Source of the DNA: Aselliscus stoliczkanus
Lineage: Eukaryota; Chordata; Mammalia; Chiroptera; Hipposideridae
Length of the DNA stretch: 64,000 nucleotides
Assembly (NCBI GenBank): GCA_033961575.1
Contig: CM066740.1
Location: 60,085,213-60,149,212 of the forward strand
Direction: 5' to 3'
Part shown: positions 11,894 through 23,369 of the stretch, in pieces
How positions within the stretch are numbered: position 1 is the stretch's first letter
How the letters are laid out: the number at the start of each line of letters is the position of its first letter
The notes under the pieces: model-generated
The model's input: only the letters and a program-made list of their open reading frames with translations
Told to the model about the DNA's origin: nothing
Database searches by the model: none
Translations under genes and position numbers: made by a program

Positions 11894-12655
11894 TCATCTC
11901 TTTGAAAATTTCCTTCCAAACTCTTCTGGCCTGCAAAGTTTCTGTTGAGAAATTAGCTGATAGTCTATGGAGCTCTCTTGTTGGTAACTAATTGCTTTTT
12001 TCTTGCTGCCTTTAAGGTTCTTTTGAGAATCCCTCCTTCTAACCTTTGCCATTTTAATTATGACGTGTCTTGGTGTTGGCCTGTTTGGGTTCATCTTCTT
12101 AGGACTCTGCACTTCCTGGGATTGTAGATCTATTTTCTTCACTGGGTTAGGGAAGTTTTCCATCATTATTTTTTCAAACATGTTTTCAATTCCTTGTTCT
12201 CTTTCTATTTCTTCTCCTCTGTTACCCCTATGGCACATATGTTGGTATGCTTGATATTGTCCCACAGACCCCTTAAACTGTTCTCATTTTTTTGGATTTT
12301 TTTTCTTTTTGCTGTTCTGTTTGGGGGTTTTCTGCTGCCTTATCATCCAAATCACTGTTTTGATTCTCTCCTTCACCTAACCTTCTGTTGATTCACTGTA
12401 ATGTATTATTGATTTCTACTATAGACATGTATATCATGTATTCTTTATTTCTGACTGGTTCTTTTTTATATTTTATATCTCCTTTTTTATGTTTCCTATC
12501 TCTTTGTTGAAGTTCTTCCTGGGATCAGTAAGCATTCTTATAACTAGTGTTTGGAATTCTGCATCTAGTAGGTTGCCAACTCCATTTTGTTTAGTCTTTT
12601 TTTCTGGAACTCTGTTCTGCTCTTTTATTTGGGAAATGTTTCCTTGGCTCTTCAT
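11894..12655 (-). pseudogene. L1 ORF1 remnant of the outer element
   Basis: Two minus-strand pieces: 12473-12655 (N-terminal side, LLDAEFQTLVIRMLTDPRKN) and 11894-12265 (RRM side, EQGIENMFEKIMMENFPNPV and NRPTPRHVIIKMAK). They are separated by frameshifts. They are more diverged than the ORF1 of the nested L1, as expected for the older host copy. Confidence 0.8.
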
Positions 12656-12659
12656 TTTG

Positions 12660-14080
12660 GCTGCCTCCCTGTGTTTGTTTCTATGTAGGGCTGCTATGCC
12701 TCTAGGTCTTAGTAGAGTGGCTTATGTAGTAAGTATCCTGTGCGACCCAGTGGTGCAATCTACCTGGTCACTGAAGCTGGGTGTTCCAGGTGTGTCCCTT
12801 GTGTGGGTTGTGAGTGCCCTCCTGTTGTAGTTGAGTATTGTTTTCTGTCTGCACATCAACGGTAGGGATTGACCCTCAAGCTGATTGGTTGTGAGGACTG
12901 GTTGTGACTACATTAGAGGAGCTGTTCTACAGGGGCTGATCCTATAGAGCAGGGTTTGCTTTAGCTGGGCTCTGCTGCCTGCCCACTTTGACCCTTGGAT
13001 GTGTTGTCCTTGGATGTGGCCAGGTGATGCTCTGGCCCAGTCCAAAGCTGCCAATAGGGCTGCCAGCCCCAGGGCCTCCTGTGGGGTGACCAGATGCAGG
13101 CCAATTTCAGCCATAGTCTGCGCCCTGCCTGGGGCCTCCTGGCATGAGTCGCAAAGCAATCCTGAGATGGCCACCACCAGTGCTATACTGGTGTGAACCA
13201 AGGCCAGCTGTCACTAGTGCTGGGCTTAAGGCTGCTCAGCCAGAGGTACAGGACATGCTAAAGCAGATGCTGCTTATTTGGGTTTTGTGAACCTTTGAGA
13301 GATTTTAGGAATGTCTGCAGTCTATTTATACAGAAAAGCCACTGGAAATGCCTTGGTTGTGCCAGAAAGTTGGAGGGGTGAGGTCTCAGCTAATCACAGC
13401 ACAGGGCAGATGAAAGGTTATAGCAAGTTTGATGGAGACTCAGATATGGCAACTGTCCGCATCTGCATGCAGGGAGGAGTAGAGCTCAACAAAGAAACAA
13501 TGGGTTCCACTAGCTCCTACCCTCCATGAGAATATTACCCTTCCAGTCCTCACCCTGAAGCTAGACAATTCCATTCCTCCCTGTATACACCTGGTGACTT
13601 TAGAGTTGCCCTTCCCCTGCTAGCCCTGAAGCTCAGAGCTAGTGAGTTCATCCTTGAATAAGTCCATGTGTGGTCCCTTTAAGAGGAGCACCTGGAACTC
13701 CAGCAGCTGTCCTTCTCACTCAGCAACAATCTCTTTTGGTTTACACAGCCAGAAATTATGGGGACTTCTCCCCCCCGCACTGAAACCCTGGGTTAGGGAG
13801 GGACTGGGACTCCTTATCCTAAGGGGAGAACCTCTGCAGCTGAGATATCCCTCTGGATTTTTAATGGTCACCCACAGGTGTGGATTCAGCCTGTTCCACA
13901 TCTCTGTCCCTCCTACAGGTCTCAAGGTGGCTACTGTGTATCCATAGTTGGAGAGCTTCAGTTCATCTAGACTTTGGGTGATTCTGAATAATGGTTATTC
14001 TGTGGTTTAATTGTAGTTGATGTGGCCCTGATAGGAGGTGAGCACAGCATTTATCTACTCTGCCATCTTGACCAGATATT
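12660..14080 (-). promoter_or_regulatory. 5' UTR of the outer L1
   Basis: A GC-richer ~1.4-kb stretch runs from ORF1 to the L1 start at 14080. Short repeats such as CAGGGCCTCCTG and TGGGGCCTCCTG (about 13070-13145) suggest monomer remnants. Open frames in it are spurious. Confidence 0.6.
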
Positions 14081-14182
14081 GAGAACTAACTTTTCATAGT
14101 CAAATTGACTGCATTTTATCATTATAGATAACAGTGCCAGATGATTTTTATAGAGATGATTATGTAACGTAGATCCTTGTTA

Positions 14183-14480
14183 CTTGAAGTGTGGTCCTTG
14201 GACCAGATCATGTTCTCAACTGGAAGGTTGAAAGCAATGCCAGATGCCAATGCCAGGCCCCCACCCAGATCTACTGACTCAGAAACCCAAATGCATATGA
14301 ATTTCTCACAGATCAGTGGGAAATTCATATGCATTTAGGTTTAAGAAACCCACCCTTTCCTATATTTCTCAGCCCTACTGGCAATTAGAATTCAGAACAA
14401 TTAAGCCTATGGGTGGAACACAGGCTTCAGTATTTTTCAAAACTCTAGGAAAAGCACTGGGGTACAACATTGCATGTCAA
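14183..14480 (+). mobile_element. MER5A-like hAT DNA transposon fragment
   Basis: The sequence GTGGTCCTTGGACCAG, then CCAGGCCCCCACCCAGATCT and ACTGACTCAGAA, follows the MER5A pattern. A weaker right half runs to about 14480. A strong hairpin lies in its middle (14283-14342). Confidence 0.7.
14283..14342. repeat. Inverted repeat, 22-bp arms
   Basis: The arms at 14283-14304 and 14321-14342 are complementary except for one position and have a 16-bp loop. Both contain ATGCATATGAATTT or its complement. Confidence 0.9.
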
Positions 14481-15419
14481 GGGGAAGCATACTTGGTCAC
14501 TTTGGACAATCTGGGTTTTTTTTCTCTGAAAATCAGATGCCACCATCATTAATTGAATCACCTTTCTTTTCAGTAAAGTCTGGTTCCATATCTGTATCTT
14601 GTACATCTTACAAAATTATAGAATATTCAAGCTCAGAAGGTAATTTGTGTAAGAAAGATTGTATTCAAGCCATGTTTAACTTAGGATCAGCTATTTTCAA
14701 AATGTGGACTTTAAAGAGGATTGTCGAAGTGTTTTGAGGAACAGCACAAGAAATTTGCAGTGCCTCTTTCTGGGGTCAGATCTTTTAGTAATGTTTTTTT
14801 CTGTGCCACTGCTGAATTAGAATCAGAGAAATTGTTTTTCTTCCATAGAGTGGAGTTCAATAGAGGGCAGATTGCACAGGTGCTTTAGTTTATAAAATTT
14901 ATCTGGAAACCTGATATATGTGAGCTATGTGATCTTCAGTTTATCTTCCCATAGCCATGGAATGCCCTTCACAACCATGTTGACTCCTGTTTCCTTTACA
15001 GATTTTTCCTCCTTTCCATGTTTTTATGTTTTGGAGCTCAGGCTGTTGGCCTCTTCCCTCCACTCACTACCCTGGCGATCCCATCAGGTCTTACAACTTA
15101 CAGTTTCACTTCAACTTTCAATTTTACCTGTATATTGATTACTCACAAGTTTTCCATCCCATATCTGAATACAATACTTGTTTTTTCTTTCTTCACCTGG
15201 ATGTCTAATAAACATTTTCAAACACAAAGTGTCCAAAACTGAACTCCTTTTTTTCTCCTCAACCTCTCAATTCATGGCAAATCTATCCTTGCAGTTTACT
15301 CAGGTCAAAATATTGAGCCATCTTTCTCTTTCTCTCACATTCCATATCCAATCCAGTAGCAGATACTTAGCTTCTCTCTTCAAAGCATATCTATAATCCA
15401 TCAACAATGTATTGCCACC
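14481..15419. other. No gene seen
   Basis: AT-rich sequence with T- and C-rich stretches towards 15420. No supported gene. It may contain more diverged L2. Confidence 0.4.
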
Positions 15420-16075
15420 AGCCAAGTCCAAACCATCAACATTTCTCACTGGAATTATTGCAAAGACCGCTAATTGGTGTCCCTGCTTTTTCTTTAGGTC
15501 ACCTTCAGTGGTGACCTGAGCACCACACCCTGAAAATCTCATTAAAATTTCCCTGCTGAAATCTCTTCAAAGGCTTTCTACTTTAGGAATAAAATCCACA
15601 TCCTTTCTATGAGGTACTATCTAAATGCCCTCCCTCTTTCCCTCTCAGTCCAAGTATCTGCTCCAACTTTCTTCCATACCAGGTATGTTCCCTCCTCAGC
15701 ACATTTCTCTTGCCATTCTTTCTACCTGGAAAGCTCCCCCCAACCCCATATTCACATGTTGCCCTCCCTCTTTTCTTCACATCCATCTTCTTCTGTTGCC
15801 CTTCTAATACTCAGCCCTCTCACAACCTCTTGCCTGACACTTCTTATCCTATGTCCTTACTTTCTTTTCCCTACAGCTCACATCACTTTCTACTGCACTA
15901 CATAAATCAATCATTTTTTTCATTATCTCTCTTATATCCCTAGATTATATCTCTAGAATTATATCTCTAGTAAGCTCGATGGTGGTAGAAAAGGGAATTT
16001 CAACTGTTTTTTTTTTCACTGTGGTATTACTAGAATATAGAAAAGGTACATTCAATAAATGAGTGGATGCATTGT
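15420..16075 (+). mobile_element. L2 LINE fragment
   Basis: It reads as the 3' end of L2. A degenerate 'CCTGCTGAAATCTCTTCAAA ... AATAAAATCCACATCC' region is followed by a CCTGGAAAGCTC region, and the end is ATTCAATAAATGAGTGG near 16052. The pyrimidine-rich open frames at 15609-15943 are part of it. Confidence 0.6.
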
Positions 16076-16189
16076 TGTTCCAAAGAGAACTGAACCCCAT
16101 TCAATGTAAAATACCATGTGTTTGCCACCCAGTGCTTACCAGGCCCCATGCCAATGGCATGGATCAGTAAGACATTATCCATGTATCTA

Positions 16190-17637
16190 CGAGGTCTGAC
16201 AATGAAGTTCATAAACACACCCTAGAAAAAGTGCAAGTCCAGCCTCCGTGGAGTCCAGGGATTCCCTCGGGTGGGATGGTGTAGGCGAGGAAAAAAAAGA
16301 GAGAAGAAAGAAGGGAGAGAGTGGAGACACCGGGGGAATGTCAGAGAAAAAGTGTCACACTTTATTATTACAGCATGTCCTTTTTATAGGGACTCTTTAT
16401 CAAAATTACAAGTCACAAGTAATGTTTCACATGAGTTTGGTGTTTTCTATTTCCCAGGATTTTCACAGTCTTTACTTCCCTATAAGTGTTCTCTCCAGGG
16501 TGCACTGTGACTCACTCTTCCGTTAAAAGATTATCTTGTCTTTTACTATGATAATCTCTATGAGACCCAGACTTAGTTTCTGCATATCACTTAAAGAATG
16601 TTTATTATGACTATCTTATGTTAAGGATTGACTTATTTCTACATGTTGCCTAAAGAATGTTTACTATAGCTATCTTGACTATCTAGAAATTATCCTAAAT
16701 TCTAACAGCTAAACATAATCATAAGACTCATAGGATGTATACTTGAGCTATTACTAAGAGAGTAGCAGTGGCTATGTTTAGGGTAAAAGTATCTAAACTC
16801 TATTCCTATGTAAATACAATATCTGGTAACCAAAGGGGAGTCTTACACCTCTCTTATCCTATGGAAGTAGCATCTGTTTCTCAGTCAAAGCTTCAGTATC
16901 TGTTGCTGCAACAAGGTACAAGGCAAAGAATTCAAACAAGGCTGTTGATTAACATACCCCATGGTCAGTAAGTCACCTCTTATCGAAACTCTCATGGCTT
17001 GGAGACTTTTAGTCTTCAAGGAGACTTCTCACAGCAGTGGCTTTAGACAAGTGAGCTCAACAGACTGATGTTATCATCAGTTTCTCACAAGCAGGCTGTC
17101 AGTTTCTCATAGACAGGCTTTTGGCCTATGTGGCCAGGGGTCTGAGCCTCAGTTTCCAAGGGGCTTGAGTCCCCAATTTCTCAGTCCTGGGGTCCCCAAA
17201 AGTGGGCTGTAGCTGGGCTTGGGTTGTCTCCTCTCTTAGGAGATCATGCCCGTCATTGACTTACACAGCCATCTCTCAATGGTGTACCACAAGAACTTGC
17301 CACAAGTGCAGTGAAAGTACTGTCTCCTATAGGATCCGATATAGAGGAAAGGCACATGGGTTCATAGAGGCAGGAGATATAACATGACCAACCATAAGAC
17401 AGCACCCCAAACATCCAGTGCTGAGCATGGCAATGTGACCTTGTCAGACACTGGGGGGCTGTTAGCCCCCAACAAAAAAGTGCTACATATGTCATTGCTG
17501 AATATCACTACACTCACCTTTGAAGTACTCCCCTTTGCAAGCTATGCACTGATGCCAGTGTCTAGTCCACCTTCAAAGTAATTTTGGAACTTTTTTCTGG
17601 AATGGCCATCAGAGCTATCATCATATTACCCTTGATG
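16190..17637 (-). mobile_element. Mariner transposon remnant, split by an LTR
   Basis: The terminal inverted repeat starts CGAGGTCTGACAATGAAGTT at 16190, right after a TA target. 42 bp later it is interrupted by the LTR at 16232-17474 and its 6-bp duplication. It resumes at 17481 (TGCTACATATGTCATTGCTG) and matches the mariner at 26190 until about 17637, where it is truncated. It retains only the 3' end of the transposase gene. Confidence 0.9.
16232..17474 (-). mobile_element. Solo LTR (1243 bp) inside the mariner
   Basis: The block runs TGCAAGTCC to CCCCCAACA, so on the minus strand it starts TGTTGGGGGC. It is flanked by a perfect AAAAAG duplication (16226-16231 and 17475-17480) that also reconstitutes the interrupted mariner. 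AATAAA on the minus strand lies opposite the TTTATT near 16361-16366, leaving about 120 bp of U5 and a U3 of about 1.1 kb. U3 holds two tandem repeats: a ~60-bp unit at about 16571-16680 and a 22-bp unit at 17077-17120 (TCAGTTTCTCAC / TCAGTTTCTCAT). The 6-bp duplication and long U3 suggest class II (beta-like). There are no internal viral genes. Confidence 0.9.
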
Positions 17638-17639
17638 TT

Positions 17640-17880
17640 CCATTGAACCCATGCTGTATATACCCTAGGGAACTTCTCATATATGTCAATAAGAAAGTGA
17701 CATTGCTTATAATAGCAAAGAAAAAAAAATGGAAAAAATCTAACTGTTCATTGGTAGGAGAATAGATAAATATGGTTTGGAATACACATCAATGAAATAT
17801 TATAGAATGACTAAACCAGAAGCTTAGAGTTATTCCCTAATGTAGGTAAATAACCCAAACATAAAATTGTTATTTCTTGA
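17640..17880 (+). mobile_element. L1M ORF2 3' fragment
   Basis: Contains the recognisable L1 ORF2 C-terminal track (TATAATAGCAAAG ... TGGAAAAAATCTAACTGTTC ... GAATAGATAAATATGG), strongly diverged. It directly follows the truncated mariner. Confidence 0.7.
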
Positions 17881-19202
17881 GTGTGAGGAACTTTTTTTCA
17901 TATTAGTATGAAATCATTCATGCTATCAAAAAAGGTTGGTTACAAGCCATGAATAATAATAGAAAAATGCTTTCAATTTCTTTATGATCAATATAGAATA
18001 TGCAAAGGATGAATAGATCTTTGATTTGCATTATTAGATTATTTTTAGATACCTTCATGAAAAATCAAAATGCCATAAAACACCATATTTTCTTTTGTAA
18101 ACCAAGTAATATAATGACATGTTTTATATGAATTTAGGGATCTTTGGGGTTAAATGGAAATAATTTTGAATAAAAATTGAAAATGGGTAAGCTCTGGCCC
18201 TGGTTCTGTCCTTTTTATTTCTGTAACTTTGCTCATATCACCTTCTAAGACTTCTATTATTTGTTGTTTGTTGTGAAATGAGGTCCAGAATACCTGCCCT
18301 GACTCCAGTTGTGTGATGGTAAAGACCATATAAAATGGTATCAAGGAAAGGGGATTTGTAAAGTGTAAATGCTCTCCATGATTGTCTGTATTAATCCACT
18401 ACCCAAATGCTTTACTTTTTTAATCTTACTGAAGTAACAGATTTTGAAATAATATTGCTACTCAACTGAAAGTTCTGAGAAAACTGTGAAACAGCCTCAA
18501 CTTCTATTCACAGACCAAAACAATTCACATTACTCCAGATCCTCCTAGCAACAGATCCTGAGATGGGATTAAATTAAGAGAAACCTCTGGAAGGGGGAGT
18601 GGGAAGGGGCAGGGAGTGAAAGTCAGGGCTAACCCTTGTGAGGAGATGGGAAAGGAGAAGTTTGAGTGGAGCTTTGCAGCCCACAGTGTGGTTCTAAATG
18701 ACACTCTTCAGAAGAGCCTATTATCTCCCAGGAATAGGCCCACCCTGGCACACCACCATAACAGTTCTTGGCAGGAACATCCTAGAGAGGTGTATTGCTG
18801 TGCCAGCATGATAGGTAATGGGTTCCCAGCACAGGACTAGGACCAACTCCAGCAGCCAGAAATCTGAGAGCTACATTTTCATGCTGCCATAATGTCATGA
18901 AAACTACCTGTCATATTTTATGTTTGATGACCATAATGGCCATCATTTGTATCAAAATGGTATTAAAGCATATATTCATCTAAGTAACATAAGATGTAAA
19001 TTAATGTATATTTCAAAATAATGACCAGTGTTCTTTATGTTAAATATATTCCTTTCATTGTCAGAAACAATAGAAAATGCCACCATATTAAATGATTATT
19101 TAACATAGATCCTGAGGTTCTTGCAAATGAAATAAGATATAGAGAGCAAAAGCTATGGATATAGCTATTATAAAGTTGAGAACAAAATGATAATTATTTT
19201 TA
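17881..19202. other. No gene seen
   Basis: AT-rich unassigned sequence. The frames at 18150-18344 and 18616-18840 have no recognisable domain. Confidence 0.4.
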
Positions 19203-19215
19203 GGGACATGATTTT

Positions 19216-19355
19216 TTTTTTTTAAGCTGAGCCATCCTGCCACCTGTTGGCAGTCAACGGCAACTCAGCTCGGCCTGGCATCGAACCACCATTGCTCAGA
19301 GCTCAGCTCGCACTCTTGAGCGAGCTCTTAACCAACTGAGCCACTCAGCCAGCCC
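19216..19355 (-). mobile_element. SINE type B
   Basis: Full minus-strand copy from T tail to head (plus strand AAGCTGAGCCATCCTGCCAC ... CACTCAGCCAGCCC). Target duplication: GGGACATGATTTT at 19203-19215 and GGGACTTGATTTT at 19356-19368. Confidence 0.92.
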
Positions 19356-19772
19356 GGGACTTGATTTTATACCTGTAAAATGTAAGAGAAATAGCTTATT
19401 AATTGAATGAATAAGACAGTTTACAAACTTAACATCAGAATATAAAATTAAAAAGTAATTTAAAAAGCATCCTATTCACAATAGTAATGGAAACATAAAA
19501 TATCATTAAGTGTAGAAAGTACATAAATGAAACTACAAAACTTAATAAGAAACATAATAGATTCAAATTAATCTATAGACTTCCTATGTTCTTTCACGAG
19601 AAAAATGAATATTGAAAAGTTGTTGATAGGTTTCATGTTAATTCATGTATAGATTACAATGTTATAATTAAAATATACTCAATTTTTCTGTTTATTAAAA
19701 TTTTTCTTAATTGAATTTAATAAAATTATTCTATGTTCTGAAAAAAATAAATAGGCCAGAACAGTTACATTT

Positions 19773-20281
19773 TTTAAATATTAAAGTTTATTGGGGTGAA
19801 AATTGTTAATAAAGTTACAAAGGTTTCAGGTGTACAGTTCTGTAATACATCATCTATATATCACATTGTGTGTTCACCACAAGAGTCACTTCCCCTTCCA
19901 TCACCATACATTTAATTCCTTTTATCCTCACCTACCATTCCCCTTGCCCCTTACCCTTTGGTAACCACTAAACTATTGTCTGTGTATATGAGTTTTTGTT
20001 TCTTCATTTGTTTGTCTTGTTCCTTTGTTGTTTTCAGTTTTATATAACACATATCAGTGAAATCACATGGTTCTCAACTTTTTCTGTCTGACTTATTTCA
20101 CTTAGCATTATAATCTCATGATCCATCCATGTTGTCGCAAATGGCTCTGATGTGTATTGGAGCTTTCTTTACGGTGGACAAGATATGGAAACAACCAGTG
20201 TCCTTCCATAGATGATTGGATAAAGAAGATGTAGCATATGTACAAAATGGAATGCTATTCTTCTATAAGAAAAGATGAAAT
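19773..20281 (-). mobile_element. L1 3' end with 5' inversion (twin priming)
   Basis: 19773-20175 is minus-strand L1 3' UTR plus the end of ORF2. 20176-20281 is the next more 5' ORF2 segment but in plus orientation (GATATGGAAACAACC ... GGATAAAGAAGATG). The target duplication is AGAACAGTTACATTT at 19758-19772 and AGAACAGGTACATTT at 20282-20296, with one mismatch. This is the classic structure left by twin priming. Confidence 0.88.
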
Positions 20282-20706
20282 AGAACAGGTACATTTAAAG
20301 AGGATAGAAGTAAGATTAGCACTACCATATTTTTCAACTACAATGATGAATAAAGTGTCATTCTGATTCCAGAAAAACAATTAATCCAAGAAACTGCATA
20401 AGTGACAGTAAATTCTAACACATGGAAAATCTGATACATGATAAGGAGCAGCTGGTATCAAAAGAATTTGGCATGTTATTTACTTGCTCCCACATAAATT
20501 ACAAATGGATTTGAAAGCTAAGGTTTTCAAAATTGTGCCATAGAATAGTACTAGATGGATGCAGGAAGGATAGGATGGAGGGCTAAGGTCAAAGCATTAG
20601 AAGGAATAGAAATAAGAGTTTTGATTGAACAAAATTGGAAATCTTTCATTTATATTTAAATACACAAAATTGAAATGCAAATAATACACTGGAGAAATGT
20701 TTGCAA

Positions 20707-21252
20707 CAAGTCTGACAAGTTTGTGAACTTGTTGCAATGATGTTGCTAAATTTTTTTGATATCAGAGGAATTATTCATTATGAATTTTACCAACTGGATA
20801 AACAGTTAATCAAGTTTACTATTTGGAGGTGCTGAAAAGGTGCATGAAAAAGTTAGACGACCTGAACTTTTCACCAACAATTCATGGCTCTTGCATAACA
20901 ACAATGCACCAGCTCACAAGGCATTGTCTGTAAGGGAGTTTTTAGCCAGCAAACAACTGTATTGAAATATCCTCCCTACTCACTTGATCTGGTCCTCAAT
21001 GACTTCTTTCTTTACCTGAAGATAAAGGAAATATTGAAAGGAAGGCATACATCAAAGGTAATATGATGACAGCTCTGATGGCTATTCCCGAAAAAGAGTT
21101 CCAAAATTTTTTGAAGGGTGAACTAACTAGGCCTGGCATCAGTGCATAGCTTCCCAAGGGGAGTACTTTGAAGGTGACCATCGTGATATTCAGCAATGAG
21201 GTATGTAACACTTTTTCTAGGGTGAATTCGTGAACTGAATTGTCAGACCTTG
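20707..21252 (+). mobile_element. Internally deleted mariner
   Basis: A 546-bp derivative of the same mariner as at 26190. The 5' terminal repeat CAAGTCTGACAAGTTTGTG and about 35 bp are joined at an ATG microhomology to the last third of the element. It ends in GACCTTG followed by TA. The transposase keeps only its C-terminal part (LLHNNNAPAHKALS-like, PPYSLDLVLNDF-like) with stops. Confidence 0.85.
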
Positions 21253-21614
21253 TATATTGGCCCAAAGCTTAATATTATAGGGTGAATAGAACTCATATTC
21301 TTAAGTAAAAAAATAACACCCAGCTTCAGTAGATAAGCACTCAGAGTAAGATCAGACAGTTAACTAAAGGATAATATGGATGGCTAAGAGAAGGTTGAAA
21401 ATGCAGTCAAGAGATAGAACCATTAAAACACCCAGTGTTACTGAGTTTGTGGGGAGAACAATACTTTCATGAATTGCTACTTTGTGTATCAATTAATGAG
21501 GCCTTCATGTAAGGCCAGTCGTCAGTAGGTATCCATAGGCTTTAGTTCAGCCACTTTCATTCAGATCATAATATTTCCTGCAAAAATAAAGCAAAATGTA
21601 GAAAAAAACTTTTT

Positions 21615-21712
21615 TTTTGAGGGCAGTGTCATTGGCCCTCATATGTGGGACCCGAACTGGGGCCGCTGGCTTCCCAAGCCAGCACTTAACCACGGCGCCA
21701 CTCGGCCGGCCC
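21615..21712 (-). mobile_element. SINE type A
   Basis: Complete minus-strand copy. Target duplication: AGAAAAAAACTTTTT at 21600-21614 and AGAAAAAGACTTTTT at 21713-21727. Confidence 0.92.
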
Positions 21713-22085
21713 AGAAAAAGACTTTTTAGATATGCAAAGATGTTTGTCCCATCATGAAGTAATAGAAATATAAACCATCAAGTGTCCAAAATAGGGAATG
21801 ATGAACTAGATTATAGTATGTATATAAAAGTCATCCATTCAGATTTATCTATGAAAAAAACTCTTAACAACATTGGAAATGCTTATATTGTATTGAAAAA
21901 TTGGATTATAAAATTATATGTGCAATATTTTGAGACAAAAGGAAAGAATAAAACAACTACAATGAATATATCAGATTGGTTAACGTTGGGAGATTCTGGA
22001 TTGGGGTGTCTTTTATCTTTTGTTTTCTGCTTTTTATAGCCTTTATATTTTCCACAGTAAAAATGAGTTACTTTTTTTAAATAGT

Positions 22086-22807
22086 ACAATATAATAGTAT
22101 TTTAACAAATTTTGAAACATGGAAAGTAATATTAAATACTGCTTAAGGATTTACTTTTACATGTGTTGTAAAAGTATAAAATTATGCTGGAGAATGATAA
22201 CACCAAATTCAGGACAGATTTTTCAAAAAGAACAGAGAACTTAAGGCAAACTGTTACTATTTTGTAAAGATCGGATGGTGGGTTCATGGCTATTTTTTAT
22301 ATTATTCATTTTATACTTCAGAATAGAAAAATGCTTAGTCAACTTAATGATTTCAATTATATATGTGCTAAAATGAAATCATACTTGCAAGAGCTCCGGT
22401 TAAAAGTAAAATCAGCTCTGAATATTAAGGGTCATTCATGACCAGGGCATGATGGAAACCTGTTGTCTTATCTTCTTGATTCTCTAATGGGTGGAGGCAG
22501 GGCCAGTTTGAAGCTCAATGCACAGGGTCCAGGCGTGCCTGAGTCTCTATGACCAAAGTCCATCATTGATTCAGCTTTATCATCACACAGGAGGATGTGT
22601 GGAGGGAGCATGTCTGTAGTGGAGGTGGGGCTGGCAGAGTGAAGGGCAGGGGTCTCGGGCAACCTGCAGGTCCTTGCAGCTTCAAATGAGTTACTTTTAT
22701 AATTAAAAAAAAAAAAGAACTAATAATTCTATGTGAAAACCAGATGTGAAATGGCTACAATAATTTAAAGTCAACAGAAATTTAAGTTTTATTCACTTCC
22801 TGATAAA
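22086..22807. other. No gene seen
   Basis: AT-rich, with a GC-richer island at 22440-22680. The minus-strand frame at 22468-22662 (64 residues, Pro-rich) has no recognised domain and no splice context. Confidence 0.4.
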
Positions 22808-22819
22808 TAAAATGTGTTT

Positions 22820-23022
<203 letters not shown>

Positions 23023-23036
23023 TAAAATGTGTTTTC

Positions 23037-23369
23037 ATTGTTGATTTTGCTCACCTCCCCTAAACTGAAGTCTTTGCAACCAGCTGACACCAGGCAGGAA
23101 CTCACTTTTTGGGAAGATGCTTTGTAATGTACTGGCATTAGTAAGTCACGTTATAAAATCCATTGCCATAAAAAATATTCCTCAAAAGACAGAATTCAAA
23201 ATTTTGTGAAGAAAAGGGCTAGGACCATCAAGATAATAACTTATTCAAGCAAAAATAATTAATATATGCTAAAAGAAGTGGGCAGAAGTTTTAGGAGTGA
23301 TAGTGTATTTACATAATATCAAAGTATCTCCACAAGATACTTATTAATTACAAAGCATAAAGTAGTAAT
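23037..23369. other. No gene seen
   Basis: Unassigned AT-rich sequence. Confidence 0.4.

Larger units (their letters stand above)
3206..14080 (-). mobile_element. Old L1 retrotransposon, split by a nested L1
   Basis: The two outer parts are read as one minus-strand LINE-1. The left part (3206-4589) holds 3' UTR and ORF2 fragments. The right part (about 11648-14080) holds the inter-ORF region, ORF1 and a 5' UTR whose far end reads, on the minus strand, as a typical L1 start (GTCAAGATGGCAGAGTAG). A likely target duplication brackets the pair: GAGAATTCACTTTT at 3192-3205 and GAGAACTAACTTTT at 14081-14094, 12 of 14 bases equal. A younger L1 occupies about 4590-11353, and a SINE lies at the right junction. 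ORF2 has lost about 3.3 kb. The left part stops near the base where the right part resumes, which supports a single element. Confidence 0.7.
19430..22085 (+). mobile_element. Old L1M, ORF2 and 3' UTR, host of three insertions
   Basis: Diverged plus-strand L1. The order is ORF2 mid part (19430-19757), ORF2 later part (20297-20700, for example GATACATGATAAGGAGCAGC), ORF2 near its end (21260-21600) and 3' UTR (21728-22085, ending near CCACAGTAAAAATGAGTTAC). It is broken by a twin-primed L1 (19773-20281), a deleted mariner (20707-21252) and a SINE A (21615-21712). The order of the pieces is collinear with L1, so they belong to one element. Confidence 0.7.

Noticed and set aside
15609..15943. Three overlapping Ser/Pro/Leu-rich frames
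   Set aside because: All three frames are open because the L2 sequence is pyrimidine-rich; no protein family is recognisable.
22468..22662. Pro-rich 64-residue minus-strand frame in a GC-richer patch
   Set aside because: No known domain, no clear splice sites and no neighbouring exon; it could be a chance frame.
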